Assembly: GCA_021234155.1 (NCBI GenBank)
Contig: JAJEKV010000059.1
Location: forward strand, 8,126,779 to 8,190,778
Direction of reading: 5' to 3'
Source of the DNA: Isoetes taiwanensis
Lineage: Eukaryota > Streptophyta > Lycopodiopsida > Isoetales > Isoetaceae
Length of the DNA stretch: 64,000 nt
The position numbers and the translations under genes are program-made. Each line of letters opens with the position of its first letter. Positions within the stretch are counted from its first letter, which is position 1. Below the pieces are notes generated by a model, which saw nothing but the letters and a program-made list of their open reading frames with translations, did no database searches and was not told the DNA's origin. Below, one piece after another: positions 10,241 to 22,320 of the stretch.

Positions 10241-11650
10241 GTTTGCTTCTTCAAGTACTTCTTGAATATTTGGTTCTGCAGAATTATATTAAGAACAACC
10301 TGCCACCATAGTACAGAGACTTTAGGGTGGAGCAACCTATCCCAAAGCCATCGCCATGTACGACACAAAGTACGCTGTGGAACCTATTGGTGCCACCCAT
10401 CTAGCAACTGGAGGGGCTGCGGTGCTAAAAGAAGGCGATATACTGATCTGACAAAGTGTTTTCATTTGTGAATATTTTCATGACAGTCCCATGGCACTCT
10501 TTCAGCAACACCAACTTGCACTACAAGAGGCAAATTTTCTGCGACCTTCTCCCATAGAGACACATCCCAATGAGAGAGCAAGAACTTTGCCTGGAATTCA
10601 GGCCAAGATAGTAGGCGACCCGCTTCATACTATGCTTGAATAGAGACAACGTCTGCCAGAATCCATCGTCTCTGTGTAAGGGGATGAACTGATGCTGCTA
10701 GTGGAGGTGCTGAGGAGATAGTGGTGCCCACCACCATGGAGTCTCCAATAGGGCATGGATGGAGGGGCATGGCCAGAAAGATGTTTGACTGCCTCCCATG
10801 CTGTCAACAAGCCACGCAAAAATGGAGAAGCACTTGGAAAAGGCTGCAGAGTCTGAAATAATGTCCAAGGTAGGACTGGTTTGACGGCCTTTTTGCCTAG
10901 AGGGATATAGTGACCAAGAGCTTGTTTAAGAAGGCGTAAACCAGGAGAATCATCTTCACCATTCAGGAGTCTCTAAATGAACTTTGAAATAAGGACTTTG
11001 CTCTGCAGTAAGAAGTCCATCATACCCAGACCACCTGCCCATTTGGAAAGGATGCACTTCGACCACGCCACCTTAATCACAGCACCTTCCTCAGTACCCG
11101 CCCATATAAAGTTCTGAACTATTGCAATGATCACGTACTTTGTCCTGCGGGGCTAGCAGTATGGATGCCATATAAACATGGGTACTACTAAGGACTGATT
11201 TGGCCACTGTAATGCGGCCCGCAAGAGACAACTTTGCGGTGGACCACCAGAATAAGTGCTTCTCCAAACCCTTAATGATCTCCTCCCATGCAGCTCCCAT
11301 AGAAACATGGATGCCAACTGGAATCCCCAACAACTTGATGGTCTGTCCATGCGCAAGTAATTTCCATGGATAATCATGAACACACGCCGGAGTTGGAGTA
11401 TCCAATGTCCATAAAGCTGTACACTTCTGCCACCCCACAAGGACACCGGAAGCCAGTGGAAAAGTGTCTAAGAGCAATTTGGCAGCTGCAAGATTCTCAG
11501 CATTAGCGACTAGAAAGAGGAATGTATCATCTGCATATTGATTGCAAACCTCCTGTGTGCCATCCTCCATTGCAAGACCATGGAGAAGTCCCTCTGTGGT
11601 TGCGATGGTGAATAACTGTGACAAAGCCTCAGCTCCACTGGGTATATTGG
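10241..11650 (-). pseudogene. 5'-truncated LINE reverse transcriptase, YADD type
   Basis: On the minus strand the frame entering at about 11650 reads AEALSQLFTIATTEG, then VCNQYADDTFLFL (catalytic YADD), then ASGVLVGWQK and AGRITVAKSVL, the order of a LINE reverse transcriptase from the palm domain onward. Lower coordinates carry WAGGLGMMDF-like sequence and then TWRWLWDRLLHPKVSVLWWQV at 10368-10260, which matches the zf-RVT region. Stops and frameshifts interrupt it. Fingers and palm N-terminal to AEAL are missing, so the copy is 5'-truncated. It sits between two parts of a DUF7869-type gene on the same strand. Confidence 0.85.
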
Positions 11651-11699
11651 TTAAAGTAGTCTTAGTTAGGACATTGAATTATTTTGTCATTAGATCATC

Positions 11700-13990
11700 T
11701 TAATTAGAAGTCTGCCCAAAATGACTTAAGCCAATTTTCCAAAAATCTAAGCATTTAGATATGCCTGATACAATGTTCTCATGTTCTGTCATCCATTCAA
11801 CTAGAGGCAATGGTTCTGGCTCACCCATTGGCAGCAATACGTTTCCATCTTTATCTTTTTTTAATAGTTCACGTCCTTCTTTTGGCTTCCAGCTAGTTTC
11901 CCTTGGATGAATTTCGTACTGAAACTTTAGAACATTCCCAGCCATGTACAATCTAAAATGCAATGACTTAGTATGACCAATTAACTTTTCTTGACCATCT
12001 TCTATATAACCATGTAAAAATCTTTTAAAGTCTGGTGCTTCCTGTACTAGATATGGAACATTTTTGACAAATTCAGAACATTTCTCAAATATTTCAAATA
12101 ACCGAGGCAATGTGTGAGCATAGTTTCTCTCTAAGCTTTCTCTAAATTTGCTAAAAAAGGCATCATTATCTTCATGCATATGCCCAACCATAAGAAATGC
12201 AATGCAAACTTCTTTGAAATGATCTCTGGCCACAAGCAATGCCAAATATGCTAAAACATATCTATTTTTATTGTCTGACACACAATTACCAACCTATAGC
12301 AGGAGAACTTTAGGCAAAGGCTTTAACTGAGATGTTTCATCATTTCTGGGCATTATTTGCCCACTAGCTCCCATTAGCGTATTGTGGAGGTGAACTTTGG
12401 GGTCAAATATCCCCTATTATCATCTTTAAAGCTCTCCAAACTTCTCAAGCATTTAGCTATAGATCCAATTGTGAAATTAGGATCAAATGACAAATTCCAT
12501 GTGGAAAAATGATCAAAGGAGTGAGGCCCATGCCTATGAGTGAGTGTACCTGCTAGAGCTATGGGTAATTGCATAGCATTCTTTATTGTATTTGGATTTG
12601 GCTTCAACCGCGAAATGCATGTTTTCTTCTAATCCATCTTATCATGTATCAAACATAGGGACTCTTTAGGATGAAATATAGATAAGTATCGCCATGAGTA
12701 GTAAATATTGCGACAACTCTTTTGCTCGAAATTATGCTTCTCCATCAATTCTAAGAGCTTCACGTTTTCTTGTGGATTTTTCGTACACGATAATCTATTT
12801 TTCAAATCTGTACATATTTCACATTCTGAAAAGTTGCCACTATTATGAGCAATAATGACATCTTTGAACTCTCTATTCCATAATCTGCTAATGCTTGATT
12901 GTGAAATAGGAGAAAGCCCTTGCATGATGAGTGTGTCGTTCAGTTCCTTTAACATTGATTTGAGACTATGTGTTGATAGCAAGACGTTTTGACAATCTCT
13001 TTCACCATCTGCAGTTGTTCTACTTCGATGAGATATTTGGCTGACTGTAATATCAATAAACTGGCTAAGTGCTACCTTGGATGCCACCACTTTCTCTGTT
13101 TTTCACTTTATAAACTTGTTACCATGAATTCCTTATTTTGCACCATGTAGCCACACATTTCTTCTCCTAGAGAACGTACTTTTTTTTCACACCATATATC
13201 ATGTACCAACCTTCGAAACATACTATATTTCCTTCAAATAACAAACCCTGATACTTTCCATTTTCGTCCTTTATACTAGTAGAGAAATTATCATAAATGA
13301 ATGTCACTTTATCATCATATTTGAGTGAATGATATTCCTGACGAACTGCCAATTTCTTTTTCGATCTACAAAATTGACAACATTGTCGATTGCAACAATC
13401 AATCTTTGCAACATTAGCAACTACTTCAATATCACATGGATCACCTTTAGGTCTGTTGCTTGCTTTCTGTGTCCTTTTTCTTTTTCTGGTTGGATAGATG
13501 CGTTTATATTTATGACGTCCTTTCCATTTATAGAACTTATCTTCTTGAAGCTGATAATCATCAATAGAATAATTATCTTTGACCAATGGTTCTCCGATTG
13601 CTAATAACAGATGCTTGATTGGCCATCTTATCAGCTTTCCTATCTCAAACATGTTTTCGTCAGTAGCTACCTCAGTGATTGTAATTGCAATATCTTCCTC
13701 GCCAAACCAGGTACCATCAATGGCTTGATTTGTAAAAGCCACCACAATAAAAGCTGTTGTCGAATGGTTATTGTCCTTGTCTACCAAAATGACTTTATTT
13801 CCTGGCCAAGTGAATCGGTCTTCTGGATTAAAATGGCTATCATCTTTCTTCTCTTGTTGCAATTTCAATCCACACTTTGGCCATTTGACAAAAGAACCTT
13901 TTTGCTCAAGCAAATATTCATAACATGCTAACCTTGGTGGTTGTACACATCCTCTAGGGATATGCTCACATTGTTCTCATCCAATATCAA
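11700..13990 (-). pseudogene. DUF7869-type transposon protein, N-terminal and central parts
   Basis: Four minus-strand frames form one decayed protein. 13913-13167 carries a Cys-rich module (CCNRQCCQFC) and LLFEGNIVCFEGWYMIYGV. 13090-12629 carries a helix-turn-helix-like part, SPISQSSISRLWNREF, then CEICTDLKNRL and CLIHDKMD. 12607-12374 continues with LTHRHG. 12281-11700 carries DNKNRYVLAYLALLV and FLMVGHMHEDNDAFFSKF, the signature I associate with DUF7869 (ENKNRY and VGHTHED-like motifs). A single TAG precedes VGNCVSDNKNRYV, and frame changes lie near 13100-13165 and 12300-12375. The predicted role is a transposase or transposon-encoded protein; the biochemical activity of this family is not known to me. 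Confidence 0.7.
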
Positions 13991-15290
13991 CAATAAATAT
14001 TATGCCTTTCCCCATCTCAATATCATTTTCAAGCAAAATGACATTCATCCCATCAGCAAGGTTTAGCGTATCCTGGAAGAAAATGTCAAATTGTTAAGCA
14101 AGTACAAAATGCATAAGAAATGAACCTAGCAAAACATCAAACACGTATTGAATGTTACTGACAGTACACAATACCTAAGTAGCTTGTAGCTAAAAATATA
14201 GTCACATTTAGAAGACATAAGTTCTGTCAGTCTCTATCATTTTAACCTTGAAATGAACTTTGTCATAATCCAAATATTGTCCCTTTAGCCATCTCAATGC
14301 TATCTCTTAGTAAATGACCACCATCCAACCTGAACTGACTAGCTTAGAAGGTGAAAATGTGGTCCTCCACATAAAACCCTATTGAAGACATCATGAGTCT
14401 CTAGCATTTTAGCCTCTAACATGTGTTGGAGGTGTTGAATTTGTTGCGGTACAATAAATATCGTCCCTATAGCCTAGCATTTTGACCTCTAACATGCATT
14501 GAAACCCTAAACCCTTGTCATAATACAACCTCTACCCACCTCAATGTCATCGCTTCCACCATTCCATCTTCAAGGCAATTTAGCAATAGATAGAAAAGGC
14601 TTTTAGAATGTGCCTAACTTGATTGACTTATAGCTAGAAACGTAGTCACCCACAAAAAACCTTCAAAAATATATGGTCTGAATCTCTAGCAATTTTAACA
14701 TCTAACATGTGTTGGGGGTGTTAAATTTGTCATAATATAACAAATCATCTCTTTATCCACCTCAATGTTCTCTTGTAAATGACTGTTGTCCCCACTTCAA
14801 GCCAATCTAGCAATAGGCCGTGAAAGGTTTTTTGTATGTGCACGACTTGAATTGACCAGCTTATAGCTAAAAATGTCATCATACACATAAGCACCATTGA
14901 AGACATAAGGTCTGTGAGTCTTTAGCTATTTAACATCTAACATGCATTGGAGGTGTCACTTTAACATAATAATACAATAAATATCATCCCTTTAGCCACC
15001 TCAACGTTATCTCTTAGTAAATAACCACCATTCCATCATCAAGCCAATTTAACACTAGACAAAAGAAAGTCTTGTAGTATGTTCCCAACATGAAGAAACA
15101 ATAAACTTTATCATAATGCCACCATCCCACATTCAAGCCAATTTATCAATAGAAGAAAGAAGGAAAAAAAGGACTTATAGTATGTGTCTAAATTGATCTC
15201 ACAATCTGGAAAAGCATGGGAACAAAACATTTAGTATATAAGAAGAATCAAATTAATTAAAAAAATGTTAATGATGCACATACCTACTTA
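13991..15290. repeat. Diverged tandem-like repeat block
   Basis: From about 14210 to 15170 a segment of roughly 230-290 bp recurs about four times with heavy divergence. Recognisable words are TCTAGCATTTTAACATC, AACATGTGTTGGAGGTG, CCCTTTAGCCACCTCAA and CAAGCCAATTTAGCAAT. No coding signal. The AACATGTGTTGG core links it to the palindromic repeats at 17.3-20.4 kb. Confidence 0.6.
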
Positions 15291-15440
15291 TGCTTATTAA
15301 TAATGAATCTAGACACAATTCAATCATGCACCTCAAACATGTGTTAGATGTCCACGAACCTCAAACATATGCTGAAGAGTTACACACCTCAAGCATGCAC
15401 CTCAAACATGTGTTAGAGGTCCAGGCGCCTCAAGCATACT
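15291..15440. repeat. Short tandem of CTCAAACATGTGTTAGA units
   Basis: At least four copies of a motif CCTCAAACATG, or the variant CCTCAAGCATG, spaced about 20-35 bp. Two copies extend into the near-palindrome CTCAAACATGTGTTAGAGGT. Confidence 0.6.
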
Positions 15441-17250
15441 TTGAAGGTTGTTCCATAAAACTGCAAACCCCAATCAAAATTAATTTTTCTTAAAAGTCTA
15501 AAAAATTTCAAAGTAAAACTAAAGCCTATTACCTAGGAAATCATTTTTATGGGCATTACAAAATTGCAATAAAACCAAACATGGGTTTTAACGCTGGAGC
15601 CAGATGCTTCAATCTTCAGAAAGTGCCACATCCGACTAAGAATCAGACTAGAATGGCCAGGCCGACAATGGGCCTCGTGTTTTTAACTCTGTTTAGCGCA
15701 ATGCTTGTAAGAAGGGCAAATGCAGAAAGGTTCTTCAGAATATCGACTTGCAGGGAAACGGCCACTCTAAGCTTAGGGTGTGAATGCTGGTTCGATTTGG
15801 CAGTAGATGAATAATGAATCATTCTTTGTAAAGCTAGAATTGAAGAAGCTTTGAATCGAAGAAGCTAGAGTCGAAGAAGCTTTGAATTGAGTTGAGAAAT
15901 ATTATAGTTTTGAATCAAACAACAATTTGCCAATTTCTAGTAGTTCATCTAGATAGCATCATTTCGACAGCAAGGCCTCTGATTCTTGCCTCGGATTTTC
16001 TCAGGTTTTGATAAGTAATCCTTGGTAAAGATCCGGATTTAAGTAAATACCTCTTGGTTTGCTTGGTCTCATTTTGCCTGTGTTGAACCCGATTTCTCTT
16101 TTGCATCAATCTCTCAAATCAGTGTTGGGCTCTTTGTGGTTGGCCAAGATCATATTGAAGTCAAGAACATGTTGTGCCAAGATCATAGCAGACAAAAACA
16201 AAGTTTCTTCAAGCTTCAAGGCTAGGTTTTAATGGATTATTAACCAGGCCATTGGTTTTATCCGGGTTCGATTCCTTGGGGCCCTGGAATTTCTTTGATT
16301 TAACTCTAATCAAACTCTGAAGCATCATTGATTGAACATCGATTGCTTGACCGAGTTTTTGTTTGTTACATTTTTTTTTTCTGTTATACGTACACTGATG
16401 GCATAACGTAAACTGCATGATTTGAATTTCAAAAGTTTCCACGTGGCACTATAATTCACATGCATTCTATTTTTTGCTTTTTCTTTACTTTGTTACTTTT
16501 TTTCTTGCTTTTCTTGCACTGATGCTCTCGCAGGAAGGAAAGCGCCAGCCAGAATAGATGCAGGTATTTATCACAAGAAGGACTCAACAAGTATAGAAGA
16601 ACAATAAGAACAAAACAAGTGCAGGAAAGAACAGATTGCAGGAACAAACTGCTATAGCATAAAAAAAGGTAAGGAAATAAGAGATTCTTTTTTTTTTGGA
16701 AACTTTTTTTTTTTTAATTTCATTTGAAGTTAGAATGTTATTTTAATTTGTGCTTTGTCATTTTGAATGTGCATCACTGGATGTTTATCTAAAAGATTGA
16801 TAGCTCCCATTTTATTTTATTTTTTAATCCCTCAAAAATATTTTTTTAGAAGTTTGCATGTTATTTTATCGAGCTCTTGTTCCTTTGAATGTTCATTAGT
16901 TATTTTAGTAGCTTGTAGATTATGTTAACTGAATGTTTACTTGAGTTAGTAGCGTGTAGTTTATGTTAACTGATAGTTTACTTGAATGCTCCATATGCTG
17001 CATAACTTCCATTTTTTTTTTTGAGGTAGATAGCTTATTAAACGAAGATTTGCATCATTAAACTCAATTGTATAGGAGTGTCTCGTACCTTGTGCTAGAA
17101 AATATTTAAGGTCCTCACCCTTGGAAGTGTAGGATTAAATAGAGTGGCTTTATTTCCAGTACGTATTGAAAGTGTAGATACTAACACCTTGTAACACATT
17201 GGCTATAAAATCATTTCTAACTTTTAAAATTTAAACTTAAGGACCACCTT
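15441..17250. other. No supported gene
   Basis: AT-rich sequence. A 77-codon frame at 15581-15814 includes a hydrophobic stretch but no recognisable family. Repeats of GAAGAAGCTTTGAATCGA occur near 15835-15890. 16200-17250 holds poly-T runs and no coding signal. Confidence 0.4.
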
Positions 17251-17259
17251 TGTCAAGTT

Positions 17260-18003
17260 TTTATACTTCATTAACCTCCAACACGTGTTGGAAGTTACTT
17301 TGGTGCTAATAGCAGGGTTCGAAATTTTATAAAAAGTGAGGTAAACAAAAATCCTTTTGGTGTTGAGATAAATAGGAGATCTCAAATTTCAGCAGGATTA
17401 GAAGCTGCCATTTTATTCCTTCCAACATTTGGCATGTAAATATAAGATCCTATTTTGAATCTTTATTCTAAAGTAACTTCCAACACGTGTGGGAAGTTAC
17501 TTTAGTGCTAGTAGCCTTCTTGTGTGTTTCACCTCTATTCATGATCTTCTAGAAACTCCCATCTATTGCATATTCTAGATTCTGACATTTAGCATGTAGA
17601 CTTAACTAACCTCCAACATGTGTTGGAAGTTACTTTGGTGCTAATAGCCTTCATACATGTCATGCTTTGTCTTGTTTTTAAAAGTTGCCATATTATTTCT
17701 TCCAACATTTAGCATGTATATTTAAGGCCCCATTTTTTGAATCTTTATTCTAAAGTAACTTCCAACACATGTTGGACGATACTTTAGTGCTAGTAGCCTT
17801 CTTGTGTGTTTTGCCTTTGTCCATGGTTTTCTAGAAACTATGTATTGCAGATTCATTTAGCATGTAAACTTAAGGACATCTTCCAATCTTTATTCTTAAG
17901 TAATATCCAACACATGTTGGAAGTTACTTCGGTGCTATTAGCCTTCATGTTTATTATGCTTATGTTTGTTCTAATACATGTTAGAACTTTTTGTATTTTT
18001 GTG
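17260..18003. repeat. Palindrome-bearing satellite, left block
   Basis: Monomers of about 147 bp, each centred on a near-perfect palindrome made of AAGTAACTTCCAACAC and its reverse complement, occur at about 17278, 17466, 17608, 17755 and 17900. Alternate monomers share longer words (GTGCTAGTAGCCTTCTTGTG at 17498 and 17786; GTGCTAATAGCCTTCATAC-like at 17638 and 17933), giving a higher-order period of about 290 bp. The palindrome centre is CACGTG or CATGTG. Confidence 0.75.
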
Positions 18004-19840
18004 TTAGTAGCTCTTAGCCAGTCTTACTGAGAAGCAGTTGACATCATGGGCAGAACATACTGGTGTACGTGTTGTAGGACAGGCAGGCTTTCGTCCATGC
18101 CATTCTACAATAGACCATATTTTCACATTGCGTATGCTTATTGAACATAGTCGAAGTTTGAAACAAGACCTCTATATATGCTTTGTGGATTTTACTTCTG
18201 CTTTTGATACAGTACCACGTGAGCTTCTTTGGCAGCGCTTGCAGGCAGTTGGGGTTCCACAAGATCTTCAAAATGCAGTTTATCGGCTCTATGAAAGGGT
18301 TTTTGCTAAATTTCCAGCATCAGGTACTCAAATCACTAGCAATATTGGAGTCCGTCAGGGTTGCCCTTTATCTCCTACACTCTTTGGCTTGTACATTGAT
18401 CAATTGGAAGAATGGCTTGATAATCATGGCGGCGGAGGTCCACATTTGGCACACTATATCATTAGGCAACTTATGTATGCTGATGATGTTTCACTTCAGC
18501 ACATACCGTTTGCTAGTATGCGGCAACATTTATATGCTTTCTGCCAGGTTTACGTGAGAACAGTCTGCGTGTTAATCTCCAAAAGACCAAGCTTTTGGTA
18601 GTTCAATCTTCTCGTCACAATGTTCCCCTATGCACTATGATAGTCGCGAAGTTGAAGTTGTAGATAGCTACAAGTATCTTGGTGTAGAATTGCAGAAGAA
18701 CACACTTTGGGAACGATGTATTACCAAGCGGGTGGGCTGCTGGATGGAGAGCACTCTATGCAATGCAAAACAATTGTTTTATTGTGAGAAATTCATGATT
18801 GGCCCGAAAAGCCCACTTGTTTGGGGCTTTGGTAGAGCCCATTTTTCTTGTATGGCTCAAGTGTGGGGGCCCGCCATTAGTGCTAGTGCTTGGGAGAGCT
18901 TGGAGCGGGTGCAAAAGTCCTTTCTCACTTACAGCCTCGGAGTTAAAACAACGGTGCCCTATGCTATTCTTTTACAAGAGACAGGTTTTTGGCCTCTTCA
19001 ACATTCTGCCATGAAGCGCCATCTCCACTATATCTCGCAAGGTGCACCACATGAATGATGTTAGGTATCCCTCGTTCTTGCACTTGCCATGGCTGAATCT
19101 CCTCGGCGTTTGAAACGATGTTGGAAAGAGCATTGCACTACATGGTTTGCCCATTGGGTTGTGCAACCAGAGCACTGCCTGATGCTTGCCAGTTCTGATC
19201 CTGAGCTTTTGCAACAATATCTCAATGGTTGTTTTCTCAAAAGATATGGGACGCAGATTACTTTGGCCCAAGTGAAAACGGTCATTATCATGCACACATA
19301 AATCCCACCTTGGCACGGGGCCCCAAGCTTATTTGCTTGCTTCATTGTCCAGAACAAGCTTGTAGCTATTGCATCAATTAAGCGGGGTCTCATAGGCTCA
19401 CTGTTGAGACAGGTAGATGGGAGCTGCCGCGCAATTGCCGCGAGAAGCGAGACTATGTGCCTATTGCGATTCACGAGGTTATTGAAGATGAAAGCCATAC
19501 TCTTACGAGCTGCCACGCTTTTGAGATAGTCCGGAATCATTTTTGACCTTAGCATTCCATTCCACGCTTCCACAACTTCTCAGAACACCATCTGTGCATG
19601 ACTTGGCATTATACATACTTGAGGTTCTAGATAAACATCAGCAATTACTGAGCCCTCAGTAGTCATTATCTCCGCTCATCTAGTATCATCATTACTGCAA
19701 AGGTTTTTCCCTTGAAAACCTTTCGAGGCAGGGGTTTTTAATCCTAGTAGTAATGATTGTACTAGCCCATTGTATGGGTCCCATGACCTATTGGTCTCCG
19801 TGGACGTTAAAAAAACTATTCTATTCTATTCTATTTATTC
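18004..19840 (+). mobile_element. LINE copy 1, reverse transcriptase decayed, with (ATTCT) tail
   Basis: The frame 18038-18601 reads VVGQAGFRPCHSTIDHIF, CFVDFTSAFDTVPRELLW, GVRQGCPLSPTLFGLYID and LMYADDVSLQ: motifs 1 to 5 of a LINE reverse transcriptase, with YADD intact. The frame 18630-19058 continues with VEVVDSYKYLGVELQ and the thumb region. The remaining C-terminal part (19060-19570) is broken by stops. The 3' end has GTCCCATGACCTATTGG, GTGGACGTTAAAAAA and a CTATT repeat tail (19808-19838). The 5' endonuclease part is missing. It lies inside the palindrome satellite, so it inserted there or that array spread around it. Confidence 0.88.
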
Positions 19841-20420
19841 TTCCAGGAGTGTCATGAGTTATTTGTGAATGTACTTTATGTTATATTCTTCCAACATACA
19901 TTGGAAGTTAGACTTTGTGCTAGTAGCTTCTAAGTCTCATGCTTCATTTGTGATTGTTTAGGTTGCCAGCATTTGTATCTTCGGACACGTGTTGACTTTC
20001 GTGCTAGTAGTTCCCATGAGTCTTACTTCACTTGTCTTGTTCTTTCAACACATCTTTGAAGTTAACTATCTTGTACTTCAGTCTAGTAACTTCACTTGTA
20101 CGTTTTTATATTTTGTATCTTCCAACATGGGTTAGAGGTGATAGTAACTTCGTGATTCTGGAAGACTCCATGTAGTACACCTTCCAACACATTTGCTAAA
20201 AGCACAAATTGGAACTATAATATATAAAGGACCTTATCGTACTAAGTAAGGGTGTCTTTGTTAGCTCTGTGAGTTTCATGTTTCACTTGTCATGCCTTTT
20301 TAGAAGCCTCCATATAGTGTGTTTTCCAACACTAAACAATGTTTTGTTGGGCAAATCTTTCTTCTTAAGTAACTTCTAACACATGTTGGAAGTTAACAGT
20401 AATGGTGGCTGACAGAGAAT
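19841..20420. repeat. Palindrome-bearing satellite, right block
   Basis: Continuation of the array left of the LINE. CCAACATACATTGGAAGTTAG is near 19885, GACACGTGTTGAC near 19985, CCAACATGGGTTAGAGG near 20120 and TAACTTCTAACACATGTTGGAA near 20372 (each shown up to 20 bases or less in key part). Divergence is higher than in the left block. Confidence 0.6.
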
Positions 20421-20429
20421 ACCTTCTCC

Positions 20430-20990
20430 CTTCCATAGTTCCTCTCTCTAGTATTCTCAAGCACTTATCAAACTCACATGGAAATTCAGATCATCCTTCC
20501 AAAGATCACGCACAAAATGTCTGTAGGTGCCAGTGTCATGTCCATGTGTTAAGATACCTGCTAAGTTTACTTTCATTTGAAAAGTGTTTTGACAATTGGG
20601 CAAAGAATCTAGCTTTGGCAAGAAAGTCTTGTGTTGGTCCATCTTGTCATGAATCAGACACAAATATCTATCAGGCTACAACTGGAAAAATGTTCTTCAC
20701 TGCTAATGTAGTTATCTACACGAGATTTGGTCCGACTAGTGATCTGCAAAATGCTCCCTGATTGCCATCCTTTCCTTTTCAATTGTAGTTGATGCAAGTG
20801 TATCCTTCAGTTGTATTGCGCTTTGAGAATGGCATTTGTTGCAAAACATACATCAGAAAAGTAAGTTTTCCATAACCTGCTGAAAGATGATTGAGAAAAA
20901 GGTCGATCTCCTGTAGCTTCTAGAAATACATTGACCTCGTTAAGACACTCTTTCAAGATATAAAGTAGATTCAGCCCTGAGCAATGTATA
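20430..20990 (-). pseudogene. Second DUF7869-type transposon fragment
   Basis: On the minus strand, 20990-20860 reads LNEVNVFLEATGDRPFSQ and SSFSRLWKTYFSDV, parallel to MLKELNDTLIMQG and SSISRLWNREFKDV in the copy at 11.7-14.0 kb. At 20663-20457 CLIHDKMDQHKTFLPKLDSL follows, and then LTHGHDTGTYRHF. Stops lie in between. It is the central piece of a related but clearly different copy. Confidence 0.7.
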
Positions 20991-21029
20991 GAAAGCTCAA
21001 AAACTTAAGCAATTTTCGGGTAACAACAG

Positions 21030-21480
21030 GTCCGAGATGGAAGCCGGGGCATGGTTCGATGAAATGAGAGAGTATGGCGATGCCTATAGAATGAGGGATA
21101 AGGACAAAGGTAGAGTAGCCACAACAAATGTCTCAGGAGCTGCCAGAATATAGTGGAAAGGATATGCCAAAGCACAAGGGTTAAACAGGGACAGCTGCTG
21201 ATTCAAAAAGTTTGCCAAGGCATTCAAATGTCATTACGGTGCCCAGAGAACACAAATGTCATATGATGCAGCAGTTCTATAGTTGGAACAAGGCAATAAG
21301 TCGGTGCAGAAATACACCGAAGAGTTTAATGAGCTACGGCTCTATGTGTCAAAGCTAAATGAACAACATGTCGTGGAAGGTTACATTGAAGGACTCAACG
21401 ATGGAATTAACCCAAGGAAATATTGTCAGAGCAATTAACCCAAGGAAAGTGGCATAAAAAATGGCAATTATTATCAGCTA
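21030..21480 (+). pseudogene. Retrotransposon gag fragment
   Basis: The frame reads EAGAWFDEMREYGDAYRM, WKGYAKAQ, FKKFAKAFKCHYG and LEQGNKSVQKYTEEFNELR, followed by GYIEGLNDGINPRKY. Trp-rich start, LEQG-x-xSVxxYTxEFxxL and the GL-x-x-xI end match the Retrotrans_gag domain of Ty3/gypsy elements. Two in-frame stops occur (near 21150 and 21280). No LTR or protease was seen with it. Confidence 0.72.
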
Positions 21481-21599
21481 TCCCTCAAACCGAGAGATAA
21501 AGTGTTTTGATTAATCTAGCGGACGTACGATTTGACCGTACGCCATGTTGACACTTCCGCTCAAAAGATGACATGTGGCCTACTATAATTATAGTTAGT

Positions 21600-22320
21600 G
21601 TAATCTTATATTAAATGTTAAAAATTAAATGTTTATTGTTAAGGCAGTGTTTTTTTTTTTTTTTTTATTATTATTATTATTATTGATACATGGTTTTTTT
21701 GGCCACTGACCCTCTGCGCCTCCTTTGGCGCTGGCGCTACTGGCGCCGGCTGAGGCCCGCCCGGCGGATGCAATGATGGATGGCGTTGGAGCGGCGGCGG
21801 TGAAGATAAGCCCACATATTGTGCTTTGAGTGGATGTCACTTCTTGTATATACACGGTCTTTGGCGCCTTTGGCCCAGGGCTGTGGATGGGTGAGGAGGC
21901 ACCTCGATGGGCGATTTCCACGGCGGTTTTACGGCGCCGCCTTCCACTGCGTGTCACAGGCGATTGGCGTTGAGGCGCGTCGTTTTCAGCACCCGATTGT
22001 GAAGAGGTTACGGTTGAAGTTGCTTGGTGAAGCTTTTCTGCTTTGGAGGTATGAAGGTATGCTTGTTGCTTGTGCAACGGCATGGATTTTGGATCGGTGA
22101 GCAGCCATAGTCATCCTGGCAACGGTTTTTTTCCAGTGTGGTTTTAATCCGGGTCATGATGGTTGTGTTCTAGCTCACGTTGTGCTTTGGTTTAAGGGCT
22201 TCGGCCCATGTTCTTGTTTGGACTTCGGTCCAGGACTTCGGTCCCTTATGTACTTGGTCCCATAACCCGATTGGGTTCCGTGGACGTTAAAATTTTTTCC
22301 TTCCTTCCTTCCTCTCTAAA
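21600..22320 (+). mobile_element. Candidate non-autonomous retroelement with LINE-like 3' tail
   Basis: The stretch starts with AT-rich TAAATGTTTATTGTTAAG, a long T run and an ATT microsatellite (21645-21685). It passes through GC-rich sequence in which I see no clear domain, and ends with GGTCCCATAACCCGATTGGG, CCGTGGACGTTAAAA and a CCTT tail (22257-22316). The closing words match the 3' ends of the two LINE copies at 19.8 and 23.65 kb. A 93-codon frame (21819-22100) is present but has no recognised motif. This could be a SINE-like or truncated LINE copy. Confidence 0.45.

Noticed and set aside
15581-15814. Small secreted protein (hydrophobic stretch in a 77-codon frame)
   Set aside because: The hydrophobic part is internal, no family, no supporting signals, in repeat-rich sequence.
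21625-22083. 152-codon minus-strand frame ending in poly-Asn/Lys
   Set aside because: Ends in translation of an ATT microsatellite and T run and runs antisense to a candidate retroelement; no domain.
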